Shown in pieces: positions 1 through 10,497 of a DNA stretch of 64,000 nucleotides. Numbering within the stretch: the first letter of the stretch is position 1; each line of letters begins with the position of its first letter. This stretch comes from Burkholderia paludis (GTDB lineage Bacteria; Pseudomonadota; Gammaproteobacteria; Burkholderiales; Burkholderiaceae): assembly GCF_000732615.1 (NCBI RefSeq), contig NZ_JPGL01000028.1, forward strand, positions 47,178-111,177, read 5' to 3'. The translations under genes and the position numbers were made by a program. Under the pieces are notes generated by a model. It was not told where the DNA came from. It saw nothing but the letters and a program-made list of their open reading frames with translations, and ran no database searches.

Positions 1-684
1 TTCGCGCGCCCGCCCGAGGTCGTTGACCGTGTAAGCCAGGATGCGCAGCCCGGCCGCCTTGATCGCGCGCACGAGCGGCTCGTCGAGCCGTTTGTGGTCT
101 GCATGCAACGATACGCAGCCGAGCGCCCCGACGACCTGCGCATGCCAGTCGTCCGGCACGGCTTCGTACAGCATGCCGCGCGGCAGCGCGGGCACGGTCG
201 CCCGCGCCTGCTGCAGCGCGTCGAACGAAAACGACGACAGCAGCGGCGGAACCTCGACATCGCGCCAGTACGCCGCAGCATCGGCCGCCACGCGCTGCCC
301 GGTCTCGCGCTCGCGCCCCGGGCACGGCTTGATCTCGACGTTCGCGGCCAGCCCGTGCGCAATGCAGCGCGCCGCCGCGGCCTCGAGCGTCGGCATCCGC
401 TCGCCCGCGAAGCGCGCGTCGAGCCACGCGCCCGCGTCGAGCGCGGCCAGCGCCTCATAGCGCATGCCTGCCGCCGCGCCGTGGCCGTTCGACGTCCGGT
501 CGACGGTATCGTCGTGCAGCAGGAACGTCACGTCGTCGGCCGACAGCTTCGCGTCGAACTCGACCATCCGGTGGCCGCGGCGCGCGCCCTCGTCGAGGGC
601 GGCGAGCGTATTCTCCGGCGCGAGCGCGCCGCCGCCGCGATGGGCGACGACACGCGGGTAAGGCCAGTCGGGACGGGTTGTCAT
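1..684 (-). CDS. ugpQ: Glycerophosphodiester phosphodiesterase (partial, 3' end outside window)
   Basis: Hydrolyses glycerophosphodiesters to glycerol-3-phosphate and an alcohol in the cytosol, acting on substrates brought in by the adjacent Ugp transporter. The start MTTRPDWPYPRVVAHRGG carries the GDPD signature HRGG followed by PENT, and later VEFDAKLS and HDDTVDRT, the metal and catalytic region of the family. The ATG lies 28 bases after the ugpC stop. The frame is open for 228 codons to the window edge, so about 20-30 residues are missing if it has the usual length near 250. Last gene of a ugpBAECQ operon. Confidence 0.93.
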   Translation of the reverse strand, partial: MTTRPDWPYPRVVAHRGGGALAPENTLAALDEGARRGHRMVEFDAKLSADDVTFLLHDDTVDRTSNGHGAAAGMRYEALAALDAGAWLDARFAGERMPTLEAAAARCIAHGLAANVEIKPCPGRERETGQRVAADAAAYWRDVEVPPLLSSFSFDALQQARATVPALPRGMLYEAVPDDWHAQVVGALGCVSLHADHKRLDEPLVRAIKAAGLRILAYTVNDLGRARE

Positions 685-712
685 CGTCGGTCTCTCGGCA
701 GGTGCGGAAGGT

Positions 713-1798
713 TCAGCCGGCACGCTTGCCGGTCTCGGGATCGAAGAAATGCAGCCGGTGCGCCGGCAGCGCCGCCGCCAGCGCCGTGCCGCGCGCCGGA
801 CGGTCCGCATGCGGCAGGCGCACCGCGACGTCGTGATTGCCCCAGCGGCCATGCGCGAGATTGTCCGCGCCGAGCAGTTCGCACGAATCGACCGGCAGCG
901 TCGCCTGCGCGACGCCCGGCTGCGGCGTCATGTGCTCCGGCCGCACGCCGAGCACCCAGTCGCGGCCGGTGGCGATCTCCGTGCCGATGCCGGGCGCGCC
1001 GGCAACCGGCAGCGCGGGGCCGCCGCCCGCGACCGTAAACGTCGCGCCGTCTTCCGACAGCCGGCCATGCATCAGGTTCATCGCCGGCGAGCCGATGAAA
1101 CCCGCGACGAACACCGTCGCCGGCTTCTCGTACACGTCGACCGGCGCGCCGATCTGCTCCGCGTAGCCGCGATTCATCACGATCACGCGCTGCGCGAGCG
1201 TCATCGCCTCGATCTGGTCATGCGTCACGTAAACGCTCGTCGTCGCGAGCCGCGCATGCAGCCGCTGGATCTCGAGGCGCATCTGCACGCGCAGCTTCGC
1301 GTCGAGGTTCGACAGCGGCTCGTCGAACAGGAACACCGACGGCTCGCGCACGATCGCGCGCCCCATCGCGACGCGCTGCCGCTGGCCGCCCGACAGCTCG
1401 CGCGGCCGCCGCGCCAGCAGCGGCTCGAGTTCGAGAATCTTCGCGGCCGCGGCGACCCGCGACTCGATCGTCGCACGCTCGATCCCGCGGATCTTCAGTC
1501 CATAGCCCATGTTCTGCGCGACCGTCATGTGCGGATACAGCGCATAGTTCTGGAACACCATCGCGATGTCGCGATCCTTCGGCTCCAGCGCGTTCACGAC
1601 GCGCTCGCCGATCGCGATCTCGCCGTCCGTCACCGTCTCGAGCCCCGCGATCATCCGCAGCAACGTCGATTTGCCGCAGCCCGACGGGCCGACCAGCACG
1701 ATGAATTCGCCGTCGGCAATCTCCACGTCGATGCCATGCAGCACGTGCTGCTTGCCGTCGTAGGATTTCCTGACGCCTTTCAAGCTCAGCGCAGCCAT
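713..1798 (-). CDS. ugpC: sn-glycerol-3-phosphate ABC transporter ATP-binding protein UgpC
   Basis: ATPase of the Ugp importer on the cytoplasmic face of the inner membrane. 361 residues, normal for the MalK/UgpC family. Walker [10 protein letters not shown] is at residues 37-45, the signature LSGGQ at 135-139, Walker B FLFDEP at 156-161, and the C-terminal third is an OB/TOBE regulatory domain (GVRPEHM). I chose the start [15 protein letters not shown] because it has a GGGAG ribosome site upstream; the frame is open a further 77 codons but that extension is low-complexity and overlaps ugpE. Encoded between ugpE and ugpQ. Confidence 0.96.
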   Translation of the reverse strand: MAALSLKGVRKSYDGKQHVLHGIDVEIADGEFIVLVGPSGCGKSTLLRMIAGLETVTDGEIAIGERVVNALEPKDRDIAMVFQNYALYPHMTVAQNMGYGLKIRGIERATIESRVAAAAKILELEPLLARRPRELSGGQRQRVAMGRAIVREPSVFLFDEPLSNLDAKLRVQMRLEIQRLHARLATTSVYVTHDQIEAMTLAQRVIVMNRGYAEQIGAPVDVYEKPATVFVAGFIGSPAMNLMHGRLSEDGATFTVAGGGPALPVAGAPGIGTEIATGRDWVLGVRPEHMTPQPGVAQATLPVDSCELLGADNLAHGRWGNHDVAVRLPHADRPARGTALAAALPAHRLHFFDPETGKRAG

Positions 1799-1830
1799 TC
1801 TTGGTCTTTCTCCCGGTTGCCGTCCGTTGT

Positions 1831-2676
1831 TCACTTCTCGGAATCGACGAGGCCGCGCACGAACCAGCGCTGCATCGCCAGCACGACGACGAGCGGCGGA
1901 ACCATCGCCAGCAGCGTCGCCGCCATCACGTATTGCCATTCGGTCGCGGCGTCGCCGCTCGCGATCATCGTCTTGATGCCCACCACCGCCGTCGACAGCG
2001 ACGCCTCCGTCGTGATCAGGATCGGCCACAGATACTGGTTCCAGCCGTAGATGAAGGTGATCACGAACAGCGCCGCGATGCTCGTCTTCGACAACGGCAG
2101 CACGACGTCCCAGAAAAACCGCAGCGGCCCGGCGCCGTCGATGCGCGCGGCGTCCATCAGCTCGTCCGGCAGCGTCATGAAGAACTGGCGGAACAGGAAC
2201 GTCGCGGTCGCCGACGCGATCAGCGGCAACGTGAGCCCCGCGTAGGTGTTGGTCAGGTGCAGCGTCGACACGACCTGCACGGTCGGAAAGATCCGCACCT
2301 CGACCGGCAGCATCAGCGTGACGAAGATCAGCCAGAACGCGGTGTTGCGGAACGGGAAGCGGAAATAGACGATCGCGTAGGCGGACAGGATCGACACCGC
2401 GATCTTGCCGACCGAGATCCCGAGCGCCATCGCGAAGCTGTTCACGAGCAGCAGGCCGAACGGCGCCGTCGTGGCGCCGCTGCCGTGCCCCCAGATGTAC
2501 GCGACGTTCTCGAACAGGTGCGTGCTCGGCACGAGCGACAGCGGCACCGTCAACACTTCCTGCGCGTTCATCGTCGCCGCGCAGAACGCGACGTAGACGG
2601 GAAACAGGACCAGCACCGCGCCGGCGATCAGCACCGCGTGGCAGAACAGGTCGAAACCCTTGCGATTTTCGATCAT
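1831..2676 (-). CDS. ugpE: sn-glycerol-3-phosphate ABC transporter permease UgpE
   Basis: One of two inner-membrane permease subunits of the glycerol-3-phosphate importer. 281 residues with about six hydrophobic segments, the first right after [11 protein letters not shown]. The MetI-type coupling loop (EAA motif) reads [20 protein letters not shown]. The ATG overlaps the ugpA stop by four bases (ATGA), which indicates translational coupling. Homologues of this length and order follow ugpA in enteric bacteria. Confidence 0.96.
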   Translation of the reverse strand: MIENRKGFDLFCHAVLIAGAVLVLFPVYVAFCAATMNAQEVLTVPLSLVPSTHLFENVAYIWGHGSGATTAPFGLLLVNSFAMALGISVGKIAVSILSAYAIVYFRFPFRNTAFWLIFVTLMLPVEVRIFPTVQVVSTLHLTNTYAGLTLPLIASATATFLFRQFFMTLPDELMDAARIDGAGPLRFFWDVVLPLSKTSIAALFVITFIYGWNQYLWPILITTEASLSTAVVGIKTMIASGDAATEWQYVMAATLLAMVPPLVVVLAMQRWFVRGLVDSEK

Positions 2677-3557
2677 GCGTATTGCACCCTGCGTTCGACG
2701 AAGCGGAACTGGATCACCGTGAGCCCGACGACGATGATCATCAGCACGACCGACTGCGCGCCCGAACTGCCGATATCGAGCCCCTGGAAACCTTCCGCAA
2801 AGATCTTGTAGATGAGCGTCTTCGTGCTTTGCGCCGGGCCGCCGCCGGTGGCCGCGTCGATCACCGGGAACGTGTCGAAGAACGCGTAGACGAGGTTCAC
2901 GACCAGCAGGAAGAAGCTCGTCGGCGACAGCAGCGGCAGCACGATGTTGAAGAAGCGCCGCACCGGCCCCGCGCCGTCGATCGCCGCCGCCTCGATCAGC
3001 GAGCGCGGGATCGCCTGCAGGCCCGCATAGAAGAACAGGAAGTTGTAGCTCACCTGCTTCCACACCGACGCGAGCACGACCAGGAACATCGCCTGCCCGC
3101 CGTTCAGCGCGTGATTCCACACGATGCCGCCCTTCGCGAGCGCGTACGTGATCAGGCCGATGCTCGGGTTGAACAGGAATGCCCACAGCACGGCCGCGAT
3201 CGTCGGCGCGACCGCATACGGCCAGATCAGCAGCGTACGGTACACGCGCGCGCCGCGGATCACGCGGTCGGCGCACGCGGCCAGCAGCAGCGACACGACG
3301 AGCCCGCTCACCGTGACGAGCGAACTGAACACGAGCGTCGTGCGGAACGAATCGAGATATAGCGGATCGGCGAACAGGTGCGTGAAGTTCGCGAAGCCGA
3401 CGAATTCGCTCGAGGTGCCGAACGCGTCCTGCATCTGCGTCGACTGCCACAGCGCGACGCCGGCCGGCCACAGGAAGAACACGGCGGTGATCGCGAGCTG
3501 CGGCGCGATCAGCAGGTACGGCACCAGGCTCGTACCGAAGCGGGAACGGGATTGCAT
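2673..3557 (-). CDS. ugpA: sn-glycerol-3-phosphate ABC transporter permease UgpA
   Basis: Second permease subunit. 294 residues from [20 protein letters not shown], with six predicted membrane segments and an EAA loop [24 protein letters not shown] seven codons further upstream is in frame, but the ATG aligns with the normal N-terminus of the family; no strong ribosome site is visible for either. Its stop overlaps the ugpE start. It is separated from ugpB by 97 bases holding a large GC-rich hairpin. Confidence 0.94.
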   Translation of the reverse strand: MQSRSRFGTSLVPYLLIAPQLAITAVFFLWPAGVALWQSTQMQDAFGTSSEFVGFANFTHLFADPLYLDSFRTTLVFSSLVTVSGLVVSLLLAACADRVIRGARVYRTLLIWPYAVAPTIAAVLWAFLFNPSIGLITYALAKGGIVWNHALNGGQAMFLVVLASVWKQVSYNFLFFYAGLQAIPRSLIEAAAIDGAGPVRRFFNIVLPLLSPTSFFLLVVNLVYAFFDTFPVIDAATGGGPAQSTKTLIYKIFAEGFQGLDIGSSGAQSVVLMIIVVGLTVIQFRFVERRVQYA

Positions 3558-3595
3558 CGCGGATATCCGGTCAGGCAAAACGGAAAGGAAACCGC

Positions 3596-3637
3596 GCCGC
3601 CGGCCGGCACGCGCCCAGGCGCGGCACGGCCGGCGGC
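3596..3637 (-). repeat. GC-rich inverted repeat between ugpB and ugpA
   Basis: Perfect 11-base arms GCCGCCGGCCG (3596-3606) and CGGCCGGCGGC (3627-3637) enclose a second small stem (GCGC/GCGC). It has no T-run, so it is not a standard terminator. It follows the binding-protein gene, where such structures often stabilise the upstream message and reduce downstream expression; that role is inferred. Confidence 0.75.
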
Positions 3638-3653
3638 ACGCAGCGATGCGCGC

Positions 3654-4988
3654 TCAGCCGCCCGACTTCTCGAAGCGGCGCAGCAGTTCGTCGCCGCGCG
3701 AGGCCGCCGAATCGAGCGCGTCCTTCGGCGACTTCTTCTGCGCCCAGACTTGCTCGAATTCCTCGTCGACGATCGTGCGGATCTGCGGCATGTTGCCCAG
3801 GCGCAGCCCCTTCGTGTAAGGCAGCGGCGGCTTGTTCAGCATCTGCTTGATCGCGGTTTCCGCGCTCGGGTTCTTCGCATAGAAGCCCTGCTGGCGCGTG
3901 AGGTCGTACGCGGCGGTCGTCACCGGCAGGTAGCCGGTGTCCTGGTGCCACTTCGCGGCGACGGCCGGCGAGGCCAGGTACGCGAGGAATTTCGCGACGC
4001 CCTTGTAGGTCGCCGGATCCTTGCCGGCCAGCACCCACAGGCTCGCGCCGCCGATGATCGCGTTCTGCGGCGCGCCCTTCACGTTCGCGTCGTACGGCAG
4101 CATGCCCGTGCCGAAGCTGAATTTCGCGAACTTCTGCAGGTTCGCGAGCGCGCCCGACGACGTCGTCATGATCCCGCAGTCGCCGCTGTAGAACTTCGCC
4201 GACGCTTCGTCCTTGCGGCCCGCGTACGTGAACGTGCCGTCCTTCGCCATCTGCTGCAGGAACGCGACGTGGGCGATCTGGTGCGGCTTGTTGAATTCGA
4301 GCACGGCGTCGGTGCCGTCAAAGCCGTTGTTGCGGCTCGCGAACGGCAGCGCTTGCCATGCGCTGTAATTCTCGAGCTGGATCCAGCCCTGCCAGCCGGT
4401 CGTGAAGCCGCACGCCATCCCCGACTTGCGCAGCTTCTCGGCATCGGCCTGCACGTCGGCCCAGGTCTTCGGCGGCTGGTTCGGATCGAGGCCGGCCTTC
4501 TTGAACGCGTCCTTGTTGTAGTACAGCACCGGCGTCGAGCTGTTGAACGGCATCGACACGAGGTGGCCCGTCTTCGCATCGCTGTAGTAGCTCGCGATGG
4601 TCGGCACGAACGCCTTCTCGTCGAGCGGCACGCCGGCCTGCTTGAACACGTCGTAGACGGGCACGACGGCCTTCTTCGCCTGCATCATCGTGGCCGTGCC
4701 GACTTCGTAGACCTGCAGGATCGCCGGCGCGTTACCGCTGCGATAGGCGGCGATGCCTGCCGCGAGGGCCTGGTCGTAGGTGCCCTTGTAGACCGGCACG
4801 ATCTTGTAGTCGCTCTGCGACGCATTGAACTGGTCGGCGATCGCATTGACCCGCTCGCCGAGCGCGGCCTCCATCGCATGCCAGAACTGGATTTCCGTCG
4901 CGGCGAACGCCACGTGCTGCGCGCCGAACAGCAGCGCGCCGCCGAGCGCGATCGAGCGAACCAGGGTCCCCGCAGGCTTCTTCTTCAT
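3654..4988 (-). CDS. ugpB: sn-glycerol-3-phosphate-binding periplasmic protein UgpB
   Basis: Periplasmic solute receptor of the Ugp importer. 444 residues. It starts with a clear Sec signal peptide: MKKKPAG, hydrophobic core [11 protein letters not shown] and cleavage near [10 protein letters not shown]. The mature start [14 protein letters not shown] is typical of UgpB. A strong AGGAG ribosome site precedes the ATG. First gene of the operon ugpB-A-E-C-Q; in enteric bacteria this operon answers to phosphate starvation through PhoB, and a possible Pho-box half-site lies about 75 bases upstream here. Confidence 0.96.
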   Translation of the reverse strand: MKKKPAGTLVRSIALGGALLFGAQHVAFAATEIQFWHAMEAALGERVNAIADQFNASQSDYKIVPVYKGTYDQALAAGIAAYRSGNAPAILQVYEVGTATMMQAKKAVVPVYDVFKQAGVPLDEKAFVPTIASYYSDAKTGHLVSMPFNSSTPVLYYNKDAFKKAGLDPNQPPKTWADVQADAEKLRKSGMACGFTTGWQGWIQLENYSAWQALPFASRNNGFDGTDAVLEFNKPHQIAHVAFLQQMAKDGTFTYAGRKDEASAKFYSGDCGIMTTSSGALANLQKFAKFSFGTGMLPYDANVKGAPQNAIIGGASLWVLAGKDPATYKGVAKFLAYLASPAVAAKWHQDTGYLPVTTAAYDLTRQQGFYAKNPSAETAIKQMLNKPPLPYTKGLRLGNMPQIRTIVDEEFEQVWAQKKSPKDALDSAASRGDELLRRFEKSGG

Positions 4989-5061
4989 CGACCTCTCTCC
5001 TATGAAAACGTTACCAACCGCGTCTGCAACATTCCTGTCGCCATTGAACCGGCGAAGTCTA

Positions 5062-5078
5062 GTGATCGTTTGTGACAG
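5062..5078 (-). promoter_or_regulatory. Possible PhoB-box half-sites upstream of ugpB
   Basis: On the minus strand the sequence reads CTGTCAC AAA CGATCAC directly downstream of the dgt stop. The first half matches the Pho-box element CTGTCAT in six of seven bases and the second in four; the spacing is 10 rather than 11 bases. Position in front of an operon known to be PhoB-controlled in enteric bacteria is the main argument. Weak call. Confidence 0.3.
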
Positions 5079-6287
5079 TCAGTTGTCGCTGATGACGAAC
5101 AGGCGCTGATATTCCTTCAGCGCGAAGCGGTCGGTCATGCCGGCGATGTAGTGCGCGACGAGGCGCGGCTGCTGCGCGGCGTCGTCGGACTGGTAGGGCG
5201 GCGGCAGCAGGCGCGGATCGTCGATGAACGCGTCGAACAGCCCGGTGACGACGCGCTGCGCCTTGCTCGCCATGCGCATCACCTTGTAGTGGCGATAGAG
5301 GTTCTTGAAGAGGAAACGCTTGAGGGCGGCCGCCTGCGCGGCGACCGTTTCGCTGTGCGACACGAGCGGCGGCGCGGCGCGCACGTCGTCGAGCGACGCG
5401 GGCGCGACGCGCGCGAGGTTGCGCGTCGTCTCGTCGATCAGGTCGACGATCAGCGTGTTGATGATGCGCCGCACCGTCTCGTGCACGAGACGGCGTCCTT
5501 CGAGGTGCGGGAATTCGGCGAGCGCCGCCTCGTAGTGGCGCTGCCACAGCTCGACTTCCGCGAGCTGCGCGATCGTGATCAGGCCCGAGCGCAGGCCGTC
5601 GTCGACATCGTGGTTGTTGTAGGCGATTTCGTCGGCGATGTTCGCGAGCTGCGCCTCGAGCGACGGCTGGCGCCCCTGCAGGAAACGCTCGCCGAGCGGG
5701 CCGAGCTTGCGCGCATTCTCGCGTGAACAGTGTTTCAGGATACCTTCGCGCGTCTCGAAGCACAGGTTCAGCCCGTTGAACGCGCCGTAATGCTCCTCGA
5801 GCTCGTCGACGACCGCGAGGCTCTGCAGGTTGTGCTCGAAACCGCCGTGCTCGCGCATGCATGCATTCAGCGCGTCCTGCCCGGCATGGCCGAACGGCGT
5901 ATGGCCGAGATCGTGCGCGAGCGAGATCGCCTCGACGAGATCCTCGTTCAGGCGCAGGTTGCGCGCGACCGAGCGAGCGATCTGCGCGACTTCGAGACTG
6001 TGCGTGAGACGCGTGCGGAACAGGTCGCCTTCGTGATTGACGAAAACCTGCGTCTTGTATTCGAGCCGGCGAAACGCGGTCGAATGGACGATGCGGTCGC
6101 GGTCGCGCTGGAATTCGGTGCGCGCCGCCGGCGGCGTTTCCGGATGGCGGCGGCCACGCGACTGCAATGCGTGCGCGGCATACGGAGCGAGATGAGCTTC
6201 CAGCGCCGCCAGCGTCGGCGGCTCGGCCACCGGCGCGGCGGATGCGAGGATGGCTTCGGGCAGTGTACTGCTGGATGTCTCGCTCAC
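5079..6287 (-). CDS. dgt: dGTPase-like deoxynucleoside triphosphate triphosphohydrolase
   Basis: HD-superfamily enzyme that splits dNTPs to deoxynucleoside and triphosphate. 402 residues, the length of the short (non-enterobacterial) dGTPase-like family. Seen in order: [20 protein letters not shown], the histidine of [13 protein letters not shown], and the HD pair of [13 protein letters not shown], then [11 protein letters not shown]. The start is GTG at 6287 with an excellent GGAGGAG ribosome site. It lies 41 bases after aroB and is the last gene of the pilM-to-dgt run. Confidence 0.94.
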   Translation of the reverse strand: MSETSSSTLPEAILASAAPVAEPPTLAALEAHLAPYAAHALQSRGRRHPETPPAARTEFQRDRDRIVHSTAFRRLEYKTQVFVNHEGDLFRTRLTHSLEVAQIARSVARNLRLNEDLVEAISLAHDLGHTPFGHAGQDALNACMREHGGFEHNLQSLAVVDELEEHYGAFNGLNLCFETREGILKHCSRENARKLGPLGERFLQGRQPSLEAQLANIADEIAYNNHDVDDGLRSGLITIAQLAEVELWQRHYEAALAEFPHLEGRRLVHETVRRIINTLIVDLIDETTRNLARVAPASLDDVRAAPPLVSHSETVAAQAAALKRFLFKNLYRHYKVMRMASKAQRVVTGLFDAFIDDPRLLPPPYQSDDAAQQPRLVAHYIAGMTDRFALKEYQRLFVISDN

Positions 6288-6328
6288 GTCTCCTCCAGGT
6301 TGGGGGCGCCGGGGCGTCCGGGCCGCCG

Positions 6329-7408
6329 TTAGCGGGTTGTCTGCGCCAGTGTAGCGAACACGGCCTCGTCCGGCGCCTGTGTGATCAACGTATCGCCGAA
6401 TCGCTTCAACAGGATGAACTTGATCGCGCCTGCCTCGGCCTTCTTGTCGACCCGCATCAGGTCCATGTAGCGGTCATCGCCGAGCGTGGGCCCGCGGGTC
6501 GGCAGGTGCGCGGCCGCGATCACCGCGTCGAGGCGCTGCCGCGACGCTTCGTCGAGCAGGCCGAGCCGCACCGACAGATCGCCCGCCATCACCATCCCGC
6601 AGCCGACCGCCTCGCCGTGCAGCCACTCGCCGTAGCCGAGCCCGGCCTCGATCGCATGGCCGAACGTGTGGCCGAAATTCAGGATGGCGCGCAGGCCGCC
6701 TTCGCGCTCGTCGGCGGCAACCACGCTCGCCTTGATCTCGCACGAGCGCTTCACGGCGTGCGCGAGCGCGGCCGGTTCGCGACGGTTCAGCGCATCGACG
6801 TTCGCCTCGATCCAGTCGAAGAATGCCGCATCGGCGATCGCACCGGTCTTGATGACCTCGGCGACGCCTGCGGCCAGCTCGCGGTCGGGCAGCGTCGTCA
6901 GCGCGCCGATGTCCGCGATCACGGCCTGCGGCTGGTAGAACGCGCCGATCATGTTCTTGCCGAACGGGTGGTTGATGCCCGTCTTGCCGCCGACCGACGA
7001 ATCGACCTGCGACAGCAGCGTCGTCGGCACCTGGATGAACGGCACGCCGCGCATGTAGCACGCGGCGGCAAAGCCCGTCATGTCGCCGATCACGCCGCCG
7101 CCGAGTGCGACGAGCGTGGTCTTGCGGTCGGCGCGCCCGGTCAGCAGCCCGTCGAAGATCAGATTCAGCGTTTCCCAGTTCTTGTACGCTTCGCCGTCCG
7201 GCAGCACGACCGTCGACACGTGCTTGCCGAGCGGCGCGAGCGCCGCGCGCAGCGTGTCGCCGTACAGCGGATCGACCGTCGTGTTCGTGACGATCGTGAC
7301 GGACGAACCCTTGATGTGCGGCGCGAACAGCTCGGCGCGGCCGATCAGGCCGGCGCCAATGTGAATCGGGTAGGCGCGGTCGCCCAGGTCGACGTTGACA
7401 GTAATCAT
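6329..7408 (-). CDS. aroB: 3-dehydroquinate synthase
   Basis: Second step of the shikimate pathway, converting DAHP to 3-dehydroquinate with NAD and a divalent metal in the cytosol. 359 residues from [15 protein letters not shown]. The NAD-binding stretch [14 protein letters not shown], the lysine region [12 protein letters not shown] and the metal-ligand histidines in [11 protein letters not shown] and WLHGEAV are present. The ATG overlaps the aroK stop (ATGA), giving the conserved aroK-aroB pair. The frame is open 36 codons further upstream, but inside aroK. Confidence 0.97.
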   Translation of the reverse strand: MITVNVDLGDRAYPIHIGAGLIGRAELFAPHIKGSSVTIVTNTTVDPLYGDTLRAALAPLGKHVSTVVLPDGEAYKNWETLNLIFDGLLTGRADRKTTLVALGGGVIGDMTGFAAACYMRGVPFIQVPTTLLSQVDSSVGGKTGINHPFGKNMIGAFYQPQAVIADIGALTTLPDRELAAGVAEVIKTGAIADAAFFDWIEANVDALNRREPAALAHAVKRSCEIKASVVAADEREGGLRAILNFGHTFGHAIEAGLGYGEWLHGEAVGCGMVMAGDLSVRLGLLDEASRQRLDAVIAAAHLPTRGPTLGDDRYMDLMRVDKKAEAGAIKFILLKRFGDTLITQAPDEAVFATLAQTTR

Positions 7409-7977
7409 GCTTGTAGCGGCTTGGCAATGACGCCCGCCAGTTCGAGTTGCATCAGCACCATGTTGACGAGACCGTTGACCGACGGACGGCCGGTCTCGAT
7501 GACGAAATCCGCGCATTCGCGGTACAGCGGGTCGCGCACTTCATACAGCGCCTCGAGACGCCCCTTCGGGTCGTCGGTCTGCAGCAGCGGGCGGTTCTTG
7601 TCCTTGCGGGTGCGTAACCAGAGATCGTGTGGATTGGCGCGCAGATAAACGACGATGCCGTGATTTTTCAGGAAATCGCGATTTTCCGGGCGCAGCACCG
7701 CTCCGCCGCCCGTCGCGAGCACGATGTTCTCGCGCTGCGTGAGTTCGGCGATCACCTGCGTTTCGCGATCGCGAAACCCGCCCTCGCCCTCCATCTCGAA
7801 GATCACCGGGATGCGCGCGCCCGTGCGGGCCTCGATTTCGTGGTCGGAGTCGAAGAACGTCCTGTCGAGACGACGCGCGACCGCGCGGCCCACGGTGGTC
7901 TTACCCGCTCCCATAAGGCCGACGAAAAATACGTTTGCATGTGGGTCCCGCGCTTGCAACGGCTTCCTCTGCTTCAA
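7405..7977 (-). CDS. aroK: Shikimate kinase
   Basis: Phosphorylates shikimate at the 3-hydroxyl using ATP. 190 residues. P-loop GLMGAGKT at residues 20-27, substrate aspartate in DSDHEIE, and the GGGAV loop that binds shikimate; the lid arginine region is RPLLQ. The first 15 residues are an extension before the core. It lies 22 bases downstream of the secretin gene and overlaps aroB, so pilus and aromatic genes appear to be co-transcribed, as in many proteobacteria. Confidence 0.97.
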   Translation of the reverse strand: MKQRKPLQARDPHANVFFVGLMGAGKTTVGRAVARRLDRTFFDSDHEIEARTGARIPVIFEMEGEGGFRDRETQVIAELTQRENIVLATGGGAVLRPENRDFLKNHGIVVYLRANPHDLWLRTRKDKNRPLLQTDDPKGRLEALYEVRDPLYRECADFVIETGRPSVNGLVNMVLMQLELAGVIAKPLQA

Positions 7978-7999
7978 TCTTGCTGGTGTGTGGCGCAGC

Positions 8000-9631
8000 T
8001 TACTGGCAAAGCGGCTGCCTTGTCGAGCCTGCGCCGGCGGCTTCCGGCCCCGTTATTTCGGTATTCACGTCGCCCGCGCTGCCCGCATCGCAGCGCGCAT
8101 CGACAATGGTCGGCGTAATGAAGACGACCAGTTCGTTGCGCTGGTCGCGCTGCGCGCGGTGCCGGAAAAGCGCGCCCAGAAACGGTATTTTGCCCAAGAG
8201 CGGCACGCGCGTCACATCGTTCCGGGTCAGTTGTTCATAGATCCCGCCGATCGCGACCGTCCCGCCGTTCTCGACCTCGACGCGCGTCTGCACGTGCTTC
8301 GTATGAATCGCCGGGCCGGCCGCCGTCGGTTCGCCGACGCTGTCCTTGGTCACGTCCAGGTCGAGCACGACGCGCCCGTCGGGCGTAATTTGCGGCTCGA
8401 CCTCGAGCTTGAGCGTCGCGCGGCGGAACTGCACGCCGCTCACGCCGTTGCCGACCTTGGCCTGGTACGGCAACTCGGAGCCCTGCTCGACGATCGCCTT
8501 GATGCGGTCGGCCGTGACCACGCGCGGACGCGAAACGATCTGGCCCCGCCCCTGCGCCTCGAGCGCGCTCAGTTCGACGTCGAGTACGCGGCTGAGCGGG
8601 GCGGCGAACAGTGTGAAGCCGGCGGTCGCCGCCTCGAAACCGCCGAGCGGCCGCGCAGCAAGGTCGAGCGCGTTGCGCGGGCCGGTCGCGGGCGTGGCAC
8701 CGTCGCCCGCCGACGGCTGCCCCTGCGCACGCAGCGCGACGCGCGCACCTAGGTTGCGCGAGAAACCCTGTTCGCCCTCCACGATGCGGGCCTCGATCCG
8801 GACTTGCCGCGACGGCCGGTCGATCGCGTCGATCAGGCTCGCGATCTGGACGAGACGCGGCGCGAGATCGGTAACGAACAGCAGGTTCATGCGCGGATCG
8901 GCCGCCGCCGCGCCCCGCTTGGACAGCAGACGCTGGCCGGTCGCGCCCGCCAGCAGCCGCTGCACGTCCTGCGCGCGCGGATAGTGCAGCGCGAACGTGC
9001 GGCTCGCGAGCGGCTCCAGGTCGGCGGCCCGCGCATGCATGTCGAAGCGCTCGCGTTCGCGTGCGGCCAGCTCGGCCGCCGGTGTGATCCAGATCACGTT
9101 GCCGCGTCGGGACATCGCAAGCCCGTGCGTATCGAGCAGCGTGTCGAAGGCATCGCGCCAGCGGACATTGTTCAGACGCAACGTGACGGTGCCGCGCACC
9201 TGCTCGCCGACGACGATGCTGAGCCCCGTGAACCGTGCGAACGCGTCGAACGCGGCCGCGAGCCCGGCTCCCTGCAAATGCAGCGAGATGCGCCGCTCGT
9301 CGTCGGCATCGCCCGGTTGCCGTGCCGCGGGATCGCTCATCCGCGCCGGGGGCGCCAGCGGGATCGGCGGCCCCTCCAGCCCTGACGCCGGGGTGGCAGC
9401 TTCCGCCTGCCGAGCCGCACGCCCCGCCTGGTCGAACGGCAGCGGGCCAGCCTCAGCCGGCGCCATGCCGTCCGCGCCGTCCACCATGCGTTGCGGCAAC
9501 GGCAGGCCCGGCACCGGCGTCTCCATCGACGCGACGGGCCAGTCTGCCGGCAACGGCGGCAACGCGGCGCTCGCACCGGCCGCCGTCAATCCTGCCCAGA
9601 CGACAAGCGCCCGACCCCGATGCCTGATCAT
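8000..9631 (-). CDS. pilQ: PilQ/HofQ-type outer-membrane secretin
   Basis: Forms the outer-membrane channel for a type IV pilus or DNA-uptake pseudopilus. 543 residues from [14 protein letters not shown], a signal peptide ending near SAA-LPPLP. Residues about 35-115 are proline-rich; then an STN-like domain ([14 protein letters not shown]), a secretin N1 domain ([15 protein letters not shown]) and the C-terminal secretin domain ([15 protein letters not shown] entry, then [17 protein letters not shown]). It is much shorter than classical PilQ (about 700) because I see no AMIN domains, so it resembles HofQ/ComE secretins. The ATG overlaps the upstream gene's stop. Confidence 0.9.
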   Translation of the reverse strand: MIRHRGRALVVWAGLTAAGASAALPPLPADWPVASMETPVPGLPLPQRMVDGADGMAPAEAGPLPFDQAGRAARQAEAATPASGLEGPPIPLAPPARMSDPAARQPGDADDERRISLHLQGAGLAAAFDAFARFTGLSIVVGEQVRGTVTLRLNNVRWRDAFDTLLDTHGLAMSRRGNVIWITPAAELAARERERFDMHARAADLEPLASRTFALHYPRAQDVQRLLAGATGQRLLSKRGAAAADPRMNLLFVTDLAPRLVQIASLIDAIDRPSRQVRIEARIVEGEQGFSRNLGARVALRAQGQPSAGDGATPATGPRNALDLAARPLGGFEAATAGFTLFAAPLSRVLDVELSALEAQGRGQIVSRPRVVTADRIKAIVEQGSELPYQAKVGNGVSGVQFRRATLKLEVEPQITPDGRVVLDLDVTKDSVGEPTAAGPAIHTKHVQTRVEVENGGTVAIGGIYEQLTRNDVTRVPLLGKIPFLGALFRHRAQRDQRNELVVFITPTIVDARCDAGSAGDVNTEITGPEAAGAGSTRQPLCQ

Positions 9632-10497
9632 GGCCGTCCTCCTTCGCCCAGGACGATCCGGTAGGCGCCGTCGGCCATCGCCAGCGTCACGGCTGCGGAA
9701 TCGACCCGCATCACGCGCGCGATCCCGAGCGCTTCGCCGGGCACCACGGCCACATACGTGCCAGCGCCGTCGTCGAACAGTGCGAGACCGGCACGCGCGT
9801 CGCGAATCGTGCCGGCCAGGCGGGTAGCCGCCCCCGCGTCTCCGGACGCCACGGCCCAGCCGAACGGATCGGCATCGGGCGCGGCAGCCAGAACCTGCGC
9901 CTCGCCACCCATGAACGTTGCCGCTTGCAACCCGGGAAACACGTCGACGGATATTTCCACGCGCGCGGACTGCGTGCCGCGTTCGACGCGCAACGCAGAC
10001 GGCACCGCCAATACCGGAAAGCGCGCCAGCCCGCCGACCACGCTCAGCAACGCGCGAAAGCCGCCATCCGCGACGATGCGCACCGTGCGCCGGCGGCTGT
10101 CCGGTGCAGCACCGTCGGCGCGTTGCGGTTCGAGCGATACGCCGTGCAGCCCGCCCGAAGCAGCGAGGTCGGCCAGTTCCAGCATCAGTTCGGCCCACTC
10201 CGGCACCCGCGGCAAACTGTCGTCCCGCGATGGCTCCGGATGCAGGTCGCGCCGCCGCGCCGCGGCTTCGATTACCCGCTGCGCGTCGGCGGCACGGGCC
10301 TGCGCCGCCGCCAACAGTGCGCGACCATGCGCGAGCCCGCTCCAGTCGGCGGCATTCGCCAGATGAATGCCGCCCGCCAGCACGGCCGAGAATGCGGCCA
10401 CACAGCCTGCGATGTGCGCCGCCTGCGGCGACATTCGCCGCAAGCCGCCCCACCATGCGGCGCCGTGCGGCGTGGCCCGATCCATGAGCGCCGTCAT
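9628..10497 (-). CDS. PilO-PilP fusion-like pilus assembly protein
   Basis: 289 residues in the slot normally filled by two genes, pilO and pilP. The N-terminal part has one membrane segment (AGCVAAFSAVLAGGIHLA), a coiled stretch (ALLAAAQARAADAQRVIEAAARR) and a PilO-like ferredoxin fold region ending in VEISVDVFPG. The last 70 residues (LAGTIRDARAGLALFDDG..., VVPGEALGIARVMRVD, YRIVLGEGG) look like the C-terminal beta domain of PilP that contacts the secretin. There is no lipobox, unlike free PilP. Start at 10497 overlaps the pilN stop (ATGA). Domain assignment by eye. Confidence 0.72.
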   Translation of the reverse strand: MTALMDRATPHGAAWWGGLRRMSPQAAHIAGCVAAFSAVLAGGIHLANAADWSGLAHGRALLAAAQARAADAQRVIEAAARRRDLHPEPSRDDSLPRVPEWAELMLELADLAASGGLHGVSLEPQRADGAAPDSRRRTVRIVADGGFRALLSVVGGLARFPVLAVPSALRVERGTQSARVEISVDVFPGLQAATFMGGEAQVLAAAPDADPFGWAVASGDAGAATRLAGTIRDARAGLALFDDGAGTYVAVVPGEALGIARVMRVDSAAVTLAMADGAYRIVLGEGGRP

